Source: Candidatus Aenigmatarchaeota archaeon (lineage in GTDB: Archaea > Aenigmatarchaeota > Aenigmatarchaeia > GW2011-AR5). Taken from it: 64,000 bases of DNA. Shown piece by piece: positions 58,453-64,000 of this stretch. The stretch spans positions 1 through 64,000 of the forward strand of contig JACPRW010000008.1 of the NCBI GenBank assembly GCA_016193585.1. The letters run 5' to 3'. The translations under genes and the position numbers were made by a program. The notes below the pieces were generated by a model. It made no database searches. It was given only the letters and a program-made list of their open reading frames with translations, and was not told where the DNA came from. The first letter of the stretch is position 1. The number at the start of each line of letters is the position of its first letter.

Positions 58453-58878
58453 TCATTCCTTCTTCTCGGCTTTGGCAGACTTTTTTGGTTCCGCCCCTTT
58501 CGCCCTGTCGACGGCTTTTTTCCTCATCCGGTCGTCGAGCATAAGCTTGGTTATCTTGACGTTGCTCGGGTCGAGCGCCATCTGCACATCCTGCCCCGAA
58601 ACCTTTTTTACCTTCACGGTATCCACGTAAATCTTCAGCTTTTTCATGTCGACCGTGGCAACGAGTCCCTTCTTCCCCCGGTGCTCGCCGTTCATGACGA
58701 CGACTTCATCGCCCTTCCGCACCTGGAGCGAACGCTTGTTGTACTGCTCGCGCAGCTTTTTGTCGAGGTGCGCTGCCATGAGCTTCTGCCTGACGTGGAG
58801 CGGCGCCTGGTTGCGGTACTTCCGTTGCTTGCGGGGCTGCGTGCTCCTCACCCACGTGCGCGAAAACCGTCTCATCAT
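58453..58878 (-). CDS. rpl24: Ribosomal protein uL24
   Basis: Assembly initiator of the large subunit, 141 residues, archaeal type. It has RSTQPRKQRKYRNQAPLHVRQKLM, a KOW motif (VRKGDEVVVMNGEHRGKKGLVATVDMKKLKIYV in parts) and a Lys/Glu-rich tail. The start is ATGATG at 58878 (58875 possible), preceded by AAGGTGGGGT; the ATG at 58899 is in frame but lies in the hairpin region. Confidence 0.93.
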   Translation of the reverse strand: MMRRFSRTWVRSTQPRKQRKYRNQAPLHVRQKLMAAHLDKKLREQYNKRSLQVRKGDEVVVMNGEHRGKKGLVATVDMKKLKIYVDTVKVKKVSGQDVQMALDPSNVKITKLMLDDRMRKKAVDRAKGAEPKKSAKAEKKE

Positions 58879-59014
58879 ACCCCACCTTCGGTGCGACAAG
58901 GACTTTTGTCAAAGTCCTTGTGCACGCAAAGACCTTTGGTCTTTACTGTGTCGTGCTCAAAGAATCTTCGATTCTTCGTGTACACAAAGACCTCCGGTCT
59001 TTGTCGTATCCCAT
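58879..59014 (-). repeat. Four-hairpin block in the leader of uL24
   Basis: Between ATGGGATACGAC (59003-59014) and GGTGGGGTATGATG lie four hairpins: CAAAGACC-GGA-GGTCTTTG, AAGAATC-GAA-GATTCTT, AAAGACC-AAA-GGTCTTT and AAGGACTTT-GACA-AAAGTCCTT. Spacers include the palindromes GTGTACAC and GTGCAC. A last CACC-GAA-GGTG hairpin touches the start. This looks like two twin-hairpin modules inserted into the short leader seen at eS4. Confidence 0.8.
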
Positions 59015-59030
59015 TTTACAATATCCCGTG

Positions 59031-59432
59031 TTACAGTACCATGCTTGCTATTTTTCCTATGGTCGAAAACCGCTCGACCGCTTCTTTCGCGATGACCGAC
59101 CTGATTTCGGTTCCCTGGGGGTCGAACGTCTTCGGGTTCACCAAGATTGCCGCATTATCGGTGAACTTGACGCGCGTTCCGTCGCTCCTGCGGAATTCCT
59201 TTGTCTGCCTGACGATGACCGCATGGACGACTTGGTGGCGCAACTTCTCCTTGCCCTTGGTGACGCTGCAGATGACGACATCCGCTATGCCTGCTTTCGG
59301 CAGCCTTCGCAGGCGTCCCTTGTAGCCGATGACTGCTATGAGCTCAAGCTCCTTGGCGCCGCTGTTGTCCGCGCACGTGAGGAGCGTCTTGAGCTGGATT
59401 GTCTTCGGTATCGCTCCACTGACTGCTTTCAT
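59031..59432 (-). CDS. rpl14: Ribosomal protein uL14
   Basis: Large-subunit protein at the subunit interface, 133 residues. Family motifs: LLTCADNSGAKELELIAVIGYKGRLRRLPKAGIADVVICSV in parts, then VVHAVIVRQTKEFRRSDGTRVKFTDNAAILVN. It overlaps the uS17 stop as ATGA. Confidence 0.96.
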   Translation of the reverse strand: MKAVSGAIPKTIQLKTLLTCADNSGAKELELIAVIGYKGRLRRLPKAGIADVVICSVTKGKEKLRHQVVHAVIVRQTKEFRRSDGTRVKFTDNAAILVNPKTFDPQGTEIRSVIAKEAVERFSTIGKIASMVL

Positions 59433-59761
59433 TTCGTTCCACCTACTTTTTCAAAAATGACAAAACTCTTCGTCTTGGAGAGTCTCCTGCATTCCGCTAT
59501 GCGGACTATGTCACCGGCCTTGGCGCTGATGCAGACAGGGTTGTGAGCCGCCTTTCTCGTTTTTTTGCGTTCGTACCGCTCGTATTTCGGGATGTAGTGG
59601 TAATAGTTCCATGTGATAATTGCGGTGTTCGCCGGCTTTGATGACACGACCGTCCCCTTGAATATCCTGCCGCGCAGCTTGAGGTGGCCGTGCCAAGGGC
59701 ACTTGTCGCTGCTGCACGCATCCTTCGGCTTCTGTGCATCCAATCCGATGTCGTTTTCCAT
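59429..59761 (-). CDS. rps17: Ribosomal protein uS17
   Basis: Small-subunit OB-fold protein of 110 residues, archaeal/eukaryotic S11-like type. It includes CPWHGHLKLRGRIFKGTVVSSK and IPKYERYERKKTRKAAHNPVCISAKAGDIVRIAECRRLSKTKSFV in parts. The start at 59761 lies 7 bases after GGTGA; an ATG at 59776 is in frame and overlaps the RNase P gene. Confidence 0.94.
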   Translation of the reverse strand: MENDIGLDAQKPKDACSSDKCPWHGHLKLRGRIFKGTVVSSKPANTAIITWNYYHYIPKYERYERKKTRKAAHNPVCISAKAGDIVRIAECRRLSKTKSFVIFEKVGGTK

Positions 59762-59769
59762 GCATTCAC

Positions 59770-60042
59770 CTACCATTTCCGTATCTGCTTCTTGATGCGG
59801 TCTTCAGGCCGCGCGATGATGAAATCGCCTTCGACGTCAATTTTCGTGCCGCCGAGCGTGAACCTGAACACGGTGCCCTGCTTCGGCACCCGCTTGGCGC
59901 CGTCCGCACGTATGACCACCGTTTTCATGGTTTCGTCGATGACCGTTCCCTTTATCCCGACCTGCGATGCGTTTCCTGCCCTGACGACCTCGCATTCCAG
60001 GCCGATGAACTCGTGCCTGAGTATGTTTTTCGGCGTCCTCAA
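59770..60042 (-). CDS. rnp1: Ribonuclease P protein component 1 (POP4/p29)
   Basis: Protein subunit of archaeal RNase P that helps the RNA cut the tRNA 5' leader. A 90-residue Sm-like barrel: RHEFIGLECEVVRAGNASQVGIKGTVIDETMKTVVIR in parts, KRVPKQGTVFRF. Its place between aIF1 and uS17 is standard in archaea. Confidence 0.93.
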   Translation of the reverse strand: MRTPKNILRHEFIGLECEVVRAGNASQVGIKGTVIDETMKTVVIRADGAKRVPKQGTVFRFTLGGTKIDVEGDFIIARPEDRIKKQIRKW

Positions 60043-60072
60043 CGGAATCCACCTGTTCGGTTGTAGTCCGGT

Positions 60073-60387
60073 TTACTCCACTTCTATCATTTCCTTCGGA
60101 AAGCCTTCCTTGACAAGGATGTCCCTGACGCGCTGCTTGTGGTCTCCCTGGAGCTCGATCTCCTTGTTCTTGTACGTTCCGCCGCATGCCAGTCGTGATT
60201 TAAGCTTCTTGATCAGGTCCCTGACATCTATCGTACTCTCGTCGATGCCTTTGATGATGGTCATGTGCTTTCCGTATCGCTTCTGAACAACGGCGACCTT
60301 TATCTTCTGGACTTCCTTTGCTATCGTCTCGCAGACACAGAGTTCTTTCGGCAGACCGCATTTTGGGCATGTTGCTATCTTCACCAC
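60073..60387 (-). CDS. Translation initiation factor aIF1 (SUI1)
   Basis: Controls start-codon choice on the small subunit. A 104-residue SUI1-fold protein: [60 protein letters not shown] in parts. The first 20 residues carry two CxxC-like Cys pairs ([13 protein letters not shown]), a small zinc knuckle known in archaeal aIF1. It lies 7 bases after uL29. Confidence 0.95.
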   Translation of the reverse strand: MVKIATCPKCGLPKELCVCETIAKEVQKIKVAVVQKRYGKHMTIIKGIDESTIDVRDLIKKLKSRLACGGTYKNKEIELQGDHKQRVRDILVKEGFPKEMIEVE

Positions 60388-60394
60388 CTCAATC

Positions 60395-60595
60395 TCATTG
60401 CTTCTTCTCCTTCATTATCGTGAGTATGCGCGCTATCGTGCGGCGTATCTCCTTCATCCGCCCCGGGCTCTTCACCGTGCCGCCGACGTTGCCCGCGGCA
60501 CGTTCCTTGGAGAGCTCGAGGCGAAGCTCCCTGAGCTTTTCGTCTATGTCTTTCTGCTGCAATGTCCGCGCCTTTTTTGATGTGAGTATTGCCAT
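60395..60595 (-). CDS. rpl29: Ribosomal protein uL29
   Basis: A 66-residue helical hairpin protein near the exit tunnel. [35 protein letters not shown] and the C-terminal [20 protein letters not shown] fit the family. The start at 60595 is 4 bases after the uS3 stop; the longer open frame upstream is the uS3 tail in another phase. Confidence 0.94.
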   Translation of the reverse strand: MAILTSKKARTLQQKDIDEKLRELRLELSKERAAGNVGGTVKSPGRMKEIRRTIARILTIMKEKKQ

Positions 60596-60599
60596 AGCA

Positions 60600-61319
60600 T
60601 CACCGCTGCCCCTGTTCAGGTTGCTGCTGTACTTGTTCATCCTGCAGTTGCCCCTTCTGCAGCTGTTCCTCTTGTAGCTGCTTCTCTTGCTGCTCGGCTG
60701 CAAGTGCCTGCGTCGCGGCCACGTGAAGCGCGACTTTCTTGGCGAGGTCTTCCCGCTGGTGGAGCATGACCATGACCGTCACGCCGATGTCACCGAGCCG
60801 CGGCTTTGCAGTTGCAAAGCCCTTGAGCACGTCTTTTTTCGCAGGCTCGCCGCATTTTTTCAGGTAGCCTGCGACGAAACGCTCCTTGCGCGAGCGCTCG
60901 CCGGAAAGCTTGCCGGACATGATGAGTTCGCAGCCGATGGCGCCTGCGTTCATAACTCTGTGGATGTAAAAGTTGCCGAGTTTCTTGTAGTTGACGCCGC
61001 TTTCGAGGCTCGCCGCGATGCTTTGCGCAACAATGTTCGGGTCGAGGTCCTCGTTGGCGATTTTCTGGACGTCAATCTGCGGGTTGTCTATCTTGAACTG
61101 CTTCTTGAGCGCGTCGACAAGTTCGTTGATGCGCTCGCCTCCGGAACCGATGACAAGCCCCGGCGTGGTCGTATAGATGACGATCCTCGTCACGATAGGC
61201 GTGTGCTGCACCTCGATGTCACTTATCTTCGCCTGCGTGAAGAAATGCCTGATGAATTCCTTCATGTTGATCTGTTCTTTCGATTTCTGTATGAGTATGC
61301 GTTCTTTCATCATTATCAT
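60600..61319 (-). CDS. rps3: Ribosomal protein uS3
   Basis: Small-subunit protein at the mRNA entry, 239 residues. The KH domain holds TTTPGLVIGSGGERINELVDALKKQF in parts; the C-terminal domain includes GAIGCELIMSGKLSGERSRKERFVAGYLKKCGEPA. The last 35 residues are Gln-rich (QQEKQLQEEQLQKGQLQDEQ), an unusual low-complexity tail. The start at 61319 overlaps the uL22 stop as ATGA; an ATG at 61310 is possible. Confidence 0.95.
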   Translation of the reverse strand: MIMMKERILIQKSKEQINMKEFIRHFFTQAKISDIEVQHTPIVTRIVIYTTTPGLVIGSGGERINELVDALKKQFKIDNPQIDVQKIANEDLDPNIVAQSIAASLESGVNYKKLGNFYIHRVMNAGAIGCELIMSGKLSGERSRKERFVAGYLKKCGEPAKKDVLKGFATAKPRLGDIGVTVMVMLHQREDLAKKVALHVAATQALAAEQQEKQLQEEQLQKGQLQDEQVQQQPEQGQR

Positions 61320-61915
61320 CTCGGTGTCTTTTCTTCCTCGGTCGGCTTTTCTTTTCCCGTCTTGCCTGCGGCTTCTGCCGCCGGCTTGGTTTCTTCCTTA
61401 GTCGGTTTTTCCGTCGTGCCTGCAGGTTCCTTCTTTTCCTCTGCTGCTTTCCGCTCCTTTGCAACCTTCGTGGCAACTTCTTTCACGACCTTTTCGAGGT
61501 CTTCCTTGCTCCTCACTACCTTGATTTTTGATTCCTTGCCTTTTTCGATGAGTATGATTTCGACGTTGGTGTTTTTCATCCGGCTGCCGAACGCTCCCTT
61601 CCTCCGGCGGCGGCGCATGATGGCCCCCTGGTGGGCGCTTGCGTGCACCATCAGCCTCCCTGCGTCCAGCTCGATGCTCTCCGCGTTCTTCTCGCAGCTA
61701 TCGAGAAGCAGCAGCATCTCGCCCGCGGTTTTCGTGTAATACTTTCCTTTGAGGTTTCGCTTGCCGTCGCGCAGGTCGCCGAGCAGCCGCTTCGCCCGCG
61801 TGAGCGGCTTCCTGCTGATCGCCCTGCACAGGAGTACCGCCGACTTCCTGCTGATGCGCAGGTTGCTGCCGTACGCTTTCGCATGCTTCTGTTCCGGACT
61901 GAACGTGTAGGGCAT
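61316..61915 (-). CDS. rpl22: Ribosomal protein uL22 with charged C-terminal tail
   Basis: Large-subunit protein lining the exit tunnel, 199 residues. The body MPYTFSPEQKHAKAYGSNLR to about 150 is normal, with the tunnel loop GRLMVHASAHQGAIMRRRRRKGAFG in parts. The last 50 residues are a Lys/Glu/Pro/Thr-rich tail, likely disordered and exposed. The start at 61915 gives the family N terminus, 4 bases after a small gene. Confidence 0.94.
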   Translation of the reverse strand: MPYTFSPEQKHAKAYGSNLRISRKSAVLLCRAISRKPLTRAKRLLGDLRDGKRNLKGKYYTKTAGEMLLLLDSCEKNAESIELDAGRLMVHASAHQGAIMRRRRRKGAFGSRMKNTNVEIILIEKGKESKIKVVRSKEDLEKVVKEVATKVAKERKAAEEKKEPAGTTEKPTKEETKPAAEAAGKTGKEKPTEEEKTPR

Positions 61916-61919
61916 ATGC

Positions 61920-62069
61920 TCACTCGCTCCTGTGTGATGGCGTTCCTTCTGACACATGGTACAGTTTTCTATAACTTTCAGGAAGCTTCCTCGAATATTC
62001 CATTACCCTGCCGGACACTTCCGAAACCGTTCGTGTGCACACAATGCCGCGGATTGTTTTTGTTTCCAT
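61920..62069 (-). CDS. Small hypothetical protein in the ribosomal operon, 49 aa
   Basis: Not recognised. METKTIRGIVCTRTVSEVSG starts the protein; the C-terminal half (RVMEYSRKLPESYRKLYHVS) looks helical. AGGTGAT, at the right distance from the ATG, is a good binding site. It starts 9 bases after uS19 and ends 4 bases before uL22. The spacing and binding site strongly suggest translation. Standard archaeal operons have uS19 directly before uL22. Confidence 0.65.
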   Translation of the reverse strand: METKTIRGIVCTRTVSEVSGRVMEYSRKLPESYRKLYHVSEGTPSHRSE

Positions 62070-62078
62070 GAATATCAC

Positions 62079-62468
62079 CTACTTGAGCGGCACGAACTTG
62101 CTCGACCGCGTTGCGCCGAGTCCCGGCGAGCTGTGCTGCACCTTTTTTCTGGTGAGCGCGAATTCGCCGAGGCAGTGCCCGATCATGGCCTCGTCGATGA
62201 TGATCGACGCGTATTCCTTGCCGTTGTGGATGCCGATCTTCGAGCCGACCATTTCCGGGAGTATGACCATGTCGCGCGCGTGGGTGCGGATGAGCTTGTC
62301 CTTGCCCTTGTAGCGGCGCACGCCTTCGAGGAGCTTCTTCTGCGTCTTCGACAGTCCGCGCTCAAGGCTCCTGCGCTGGCGCGTCGCGAGGAGCCTGGTG
62401 AAATCCTCCATGTTCATTGCCTGGAGCTCCTCGATGCTCTTCCCCCGGAACGTGAATTTCTTTGCCAT
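62079..62468 (-). CDS. rps19: Ribosomal protein uS19
   Basis: Small-subunit head protein, 129 residues. Motifs: SIEELQAMNMEDFTRLLATRQRRSLERGLSKTQKKLLEGVR in parts, RTHARDMVILPEMVGSKIGIHNGKEY and a C terminus GEFALTRKKVQHSSPGLGATRSSKFVPLK. The start at 62468 is the family position. Confidence 0.95.
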   Translation of the reverse strand: MAKKFTFRGKSIEELQAMNMEDFTRLLATRQRRSLERGLSKTQKKLLEGVRRYKGKDKLIRTHARDMVILPEMVGSKIGIHNGKEYASIIIDEAMIGHCLGEFALTRKKVQHSSPGLGATRSSKFVPLK

Positions 62469-62480
62469 ATCAGAACCCAT

Positions 62481-62762
62481 CCATTTTATGCATAAACACT
62501 CCGTGTTTATCAGCTTCTCCGAAGCCGGAATTTAGTCAGTTCCTGAACCTCCGGTTTACTTCACCTTTTTATTACCATTTTCTTTTTGAACCCAAACCCG
62601 TTTTTCTTTCTTTGCTCAGAAACCACGGTTTCTGGCAATGCCAAAATGCGCTACATTTTGTGCATTAAACCCAAGGGCGTTTTTCTTTCTTTAAACCCAG
62701 GTCGTTTTTCTTTCTTTAAACCCAAGGGCGTTTCTTTCTTTTTCTAAAAGAAAGAAAAGGGC
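62481..62762. repeat. Repeat-rich gap between uL2 and uS19
   Basis: Contains the long intergenic repeat shared with 52.4 kb (about 62600-62660, with CAGAAACC-AC-GGTTTCTG) and three units of AAACCCA..CGTTTTTCTTTCTTT. Also here is CTTTCTTTTTCTAAAAGAAAG at the uL2 end, and CATAAACACTCCGTGTTTATCA (in two parts) near 62490. No gene is visible. Confidence 0.7.
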
Positions 62763-63458
62763 TTACTTCCTCTTCTTCTTGCCCATGCGGCGCGCGGCGA
62801 CCGAGCCGACCTTCTTGCCGGGCGGCATGCTGCGTTTCACCGTCTTGTGCTTGCCGGGCTTGCCCTTGCCGCCGAACGGGTGGTCGACCGGGTTCATGGC
62901 AACGCCGCTGACGCGCGGATACAGCCGGCCGAGCGCCCGCATCGCGTGCCATTTGTTGCCTGCCTTCCTGAAGGGCTTCTCCACGCGGGCGAAGCCGGCG
63001 ACCGTGCCGATGGTGGCGCGGCAGCCCGCCCGAAGCACCTTCTTCTGCTTTGACGGCATCAGAACGATGCACCGGTCCCCTTCCCTGCTGATAAGGGTCG
63101 CCGAGCTTCCCGATGTCCTGCATATCTTGCCTCCGTCTCCCGGCCGCAGTTCAATATTATAAATCTTCGTTCCTTCGGGGATTTTCCTGAGCTCGACGAT
63201 GCTCCCGGCGTCCGGATTCTCGAAACCTATCTGCTCGCCGACTTTCGTCCCTTGGTGCGGCAGGTACAGCACCTTTGCCCCGGCAAAGTTGACGACGGCA
63301 AGGGGCGTCGTTTTTCCCGGCGCGTCGACGATGTCCTCGACGACGCCGGCAGCCGCTCCCTGCGGGATGAAGCGGTAGCTCACCGGGCCGAGATACCGGT
63401 GCGCCGGCGGCCGGTACTTCCCTTTTCCCCGGCGCTGCTGTCGTAAGTTCTTGCCCAT
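62763..63458 (-). CDS. rpl2: Ribosomal protein uL2
   Basis: Core large-subunit protein near the peptidyl-transferase centre, 231 residues. It includes RRGKGKYRPPAHRYLGPVSY, GCRATIGTVAGFARVEKPFRKAGNKWHAMRALGRLYPRVSGVAMNPVDHPFGGK in parts (with the universal Asn-Pro-x-Asp-His-Pro-(Phe)GG segment) and a basic end. It is the first ribosomal gene of the run here; uL23, uL4 and uL3 are not directly upstream. Confidence 0.96.
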   Translation of the reverse strand: MGKNLRQQRRGKGKYRPPAHRYLGPVSYRFIPQGAAAGVVEDIVDAPGKTTPLAVVNFAGAKVLYLPHQGTKVGEQIGFENPDAGSIVELRKIPEGTKIYNIELRPGDGGKICRTSGSSATLISREGDRCIVLMPSKQKKVLRAGCRATIGTVAGFARVEKPFRKAGNKWHAMRALGRLYPRVSGVAMNPVDHPFGGKGKPGKHKTVKRSMPPGKKVGSVAARRMGKKKRK

Positions 63459-63475
63459 GATTATCGCCTTGTTCT

Positions 63476-63844
63476 CTATTTCAGCGTCATGACTATCTTT
63501 TCATTCGGAGGGTCGAGCATGACGCCTGCTGTCTGCATAAGACTTACTCCCAGTATCATGTCTTCCACAAAATTGTCCATGATAACAAACTCGGGTTCGT
63601 TTACCACATGCCCCCTGATGAGTACTTCTTTAAATCTGACTCTTTCTCCCGTAGCGGTGTCGCCGGTAGCCAAGACCGCCTTGTGGATTCCTTCAAAGAT
63701 ATGGAACCCTACGTCTCCGACATCCTCCCCGTCAGCAAGTTTTCTTTTGACATAATTTCGATATGCTCCGCTATCAAATAAAGCGGATATTTTTTTGCTT
63801 TTTAAGGTACCGACAAGTTCCACGTCTTCTCTGATATAGCCCAT
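63476..63844 (-). CDS. Retropepsin-like aspartic protease (clan AA)
   Basis: A 122-residue single-domain protein with the retroviral-protease fold signature: catalytic segment KKISALFDSGAYRNYVK (Asp-Ser-Gly at about 24-26) and the second signature ILGVSLMQTAGVMLDP near residue 103. Such archaeal proteins act as homodimers; substrates are unknown. It starts 3 bases after the stop of the upstream partial gene and so pairs with it. It precedes uL2 by 17 bases on the same strand and might be co-transcribed with the ribosomal set. Confidence 0.8.
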   Translation of the reverse strand: MGYIREDVELVGTLKSKKISALFDSGAYRNYVKRKLADGEDVGDVGFHIFEGIHKAVLATGDTATGERVRFKEVLIRGHVVNEPEFVIMDNFVEDMILGVSLMQTAGVMLDPPNEKIVMTLK

Positions 63845-63847
63845 CCC

Positions 63848-64000
63848 TCAGAACCTCCAAAACTCACCTTTTCTGAATTCCTTTACTTCGCCTGTTGCAG
63901 CATCTATGCTGAATAATGCTGATTTAGCTACCTCAACGGCATTTATTTTTTCCTTAAATTCTATGTTAACTCTCCATACATCCTCTTCCTGCTTCGCAAA
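63848..64000 (-). CDS. PepSY-like protein, 5' part outside the window
   Basis: The last 50 codons of a gene. WRVNIEFKEKINAVEVAKSALFSIDAATGEVKEF in parts fits the PepSY pattern (a strand, then SIDAxTGEV). PepSY domains are often linked to proteases, which fits the aspartic protease 3 bases downstream. The start is beyond the edge. Confidence 0.55.
   Translation of the reverse strand, partial: FAKQEEDVWRVNIEFKEKINAVEVAKSALFSIDAATGEVKEFRKGEFWRF

Overview
The window is archaeal. The evidence is the archaeal S19-to-L15 ribosomal protein order (with aIF1 and RNase P p29 inside it, and eS4, eL32 and eL19), plus RNA polymerase subunit L, TFS, Dph2, ThiI, a SEC11-type signal peptidase, TATA boxes about 26-28 bases before several starts, and intron-containing tRNA genes. 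The compact layout, many toxin-antitoxin pairs and small proteins, and a PGF-pre-PGF surface protein would fit a DPANN-like or related lineage, but the window alone does not prove this.

Layout. 0.2-8.5 kb: housekeeping genes (ThiI, Rieske protein, Mrp ATPase, PHP phosphoesterase, a SelB-like protein without a GTPase site, TFS, a coupled zinc-ribbon/AbrB/AbrB-ACT operon). 8.6-13.4 kb: winged-helix regulator, an operon of two phosphoribosyltransferase-like proteins and a PfkB kinase, a membrane protein, an Lrp regulator. 13.7-24.6 kb: arginine genes argH, argF, argG, two related GNAT acetyltransferases, and a minus-strand operon for glycosyltransferases. 24.7-28.4 kb: signal peptidase, DUF99, HicAB, VapBC, RpoL. 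28.7-38 kb: Dph2 and a 7.7 kb surface-protein operon (2073-aa Ig-like giant plus PGF protein). 38.2-43.1 kb: two interrupted tRNA genes around a PhoU-TrkA/MgtE transporter operon and a carbonic anhydrase. 43-48.4 kb: GDT1 transporter, secreted metalloprotease-like protein, SecY. 48.5-52 kb: methyltransferase, HEPN-MNT, HIT, VapBC. 52-63.5 kb: ribosomal protein operon on the minus strand, then a retropepsin-like protein.

The outstanding feature is a large population of small palindromic DNA elements, nested in one another, in at least 16 clusters. I name them by arm sequence: A (AGTGGACCAACAAAAG), B (AGTGAACCAAG), C (GGTGAATTGCA), D (AGTGAAGCAAAT), E1/E2 (AGCAGATTG, AAAGAACATTG), F1/F2 (AGTAGGTTCA, TATGTTCAGT), G (AGTAAGTTCAG), H (AGCAAACAAGGAA), J (a GC-richer nested palindrome), K (AGATAATTGCGCAG). 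A-D share a core near ATAATACCTGATATTATT although their arms differ, and most are bounded by TATA. A second type, here called the twin-hairpin module, is two short hairpins separated by a 6-8 base palindrome and sometimes closed by an outer stem. It occurs inside the palindromes, inside the ribosomal operon, inside a small zinc-finger gene in frame, and inside the introns of tRNA genes. One pair of loci looks like an empty and a filled site for such a module. No transposase is visible in the window.
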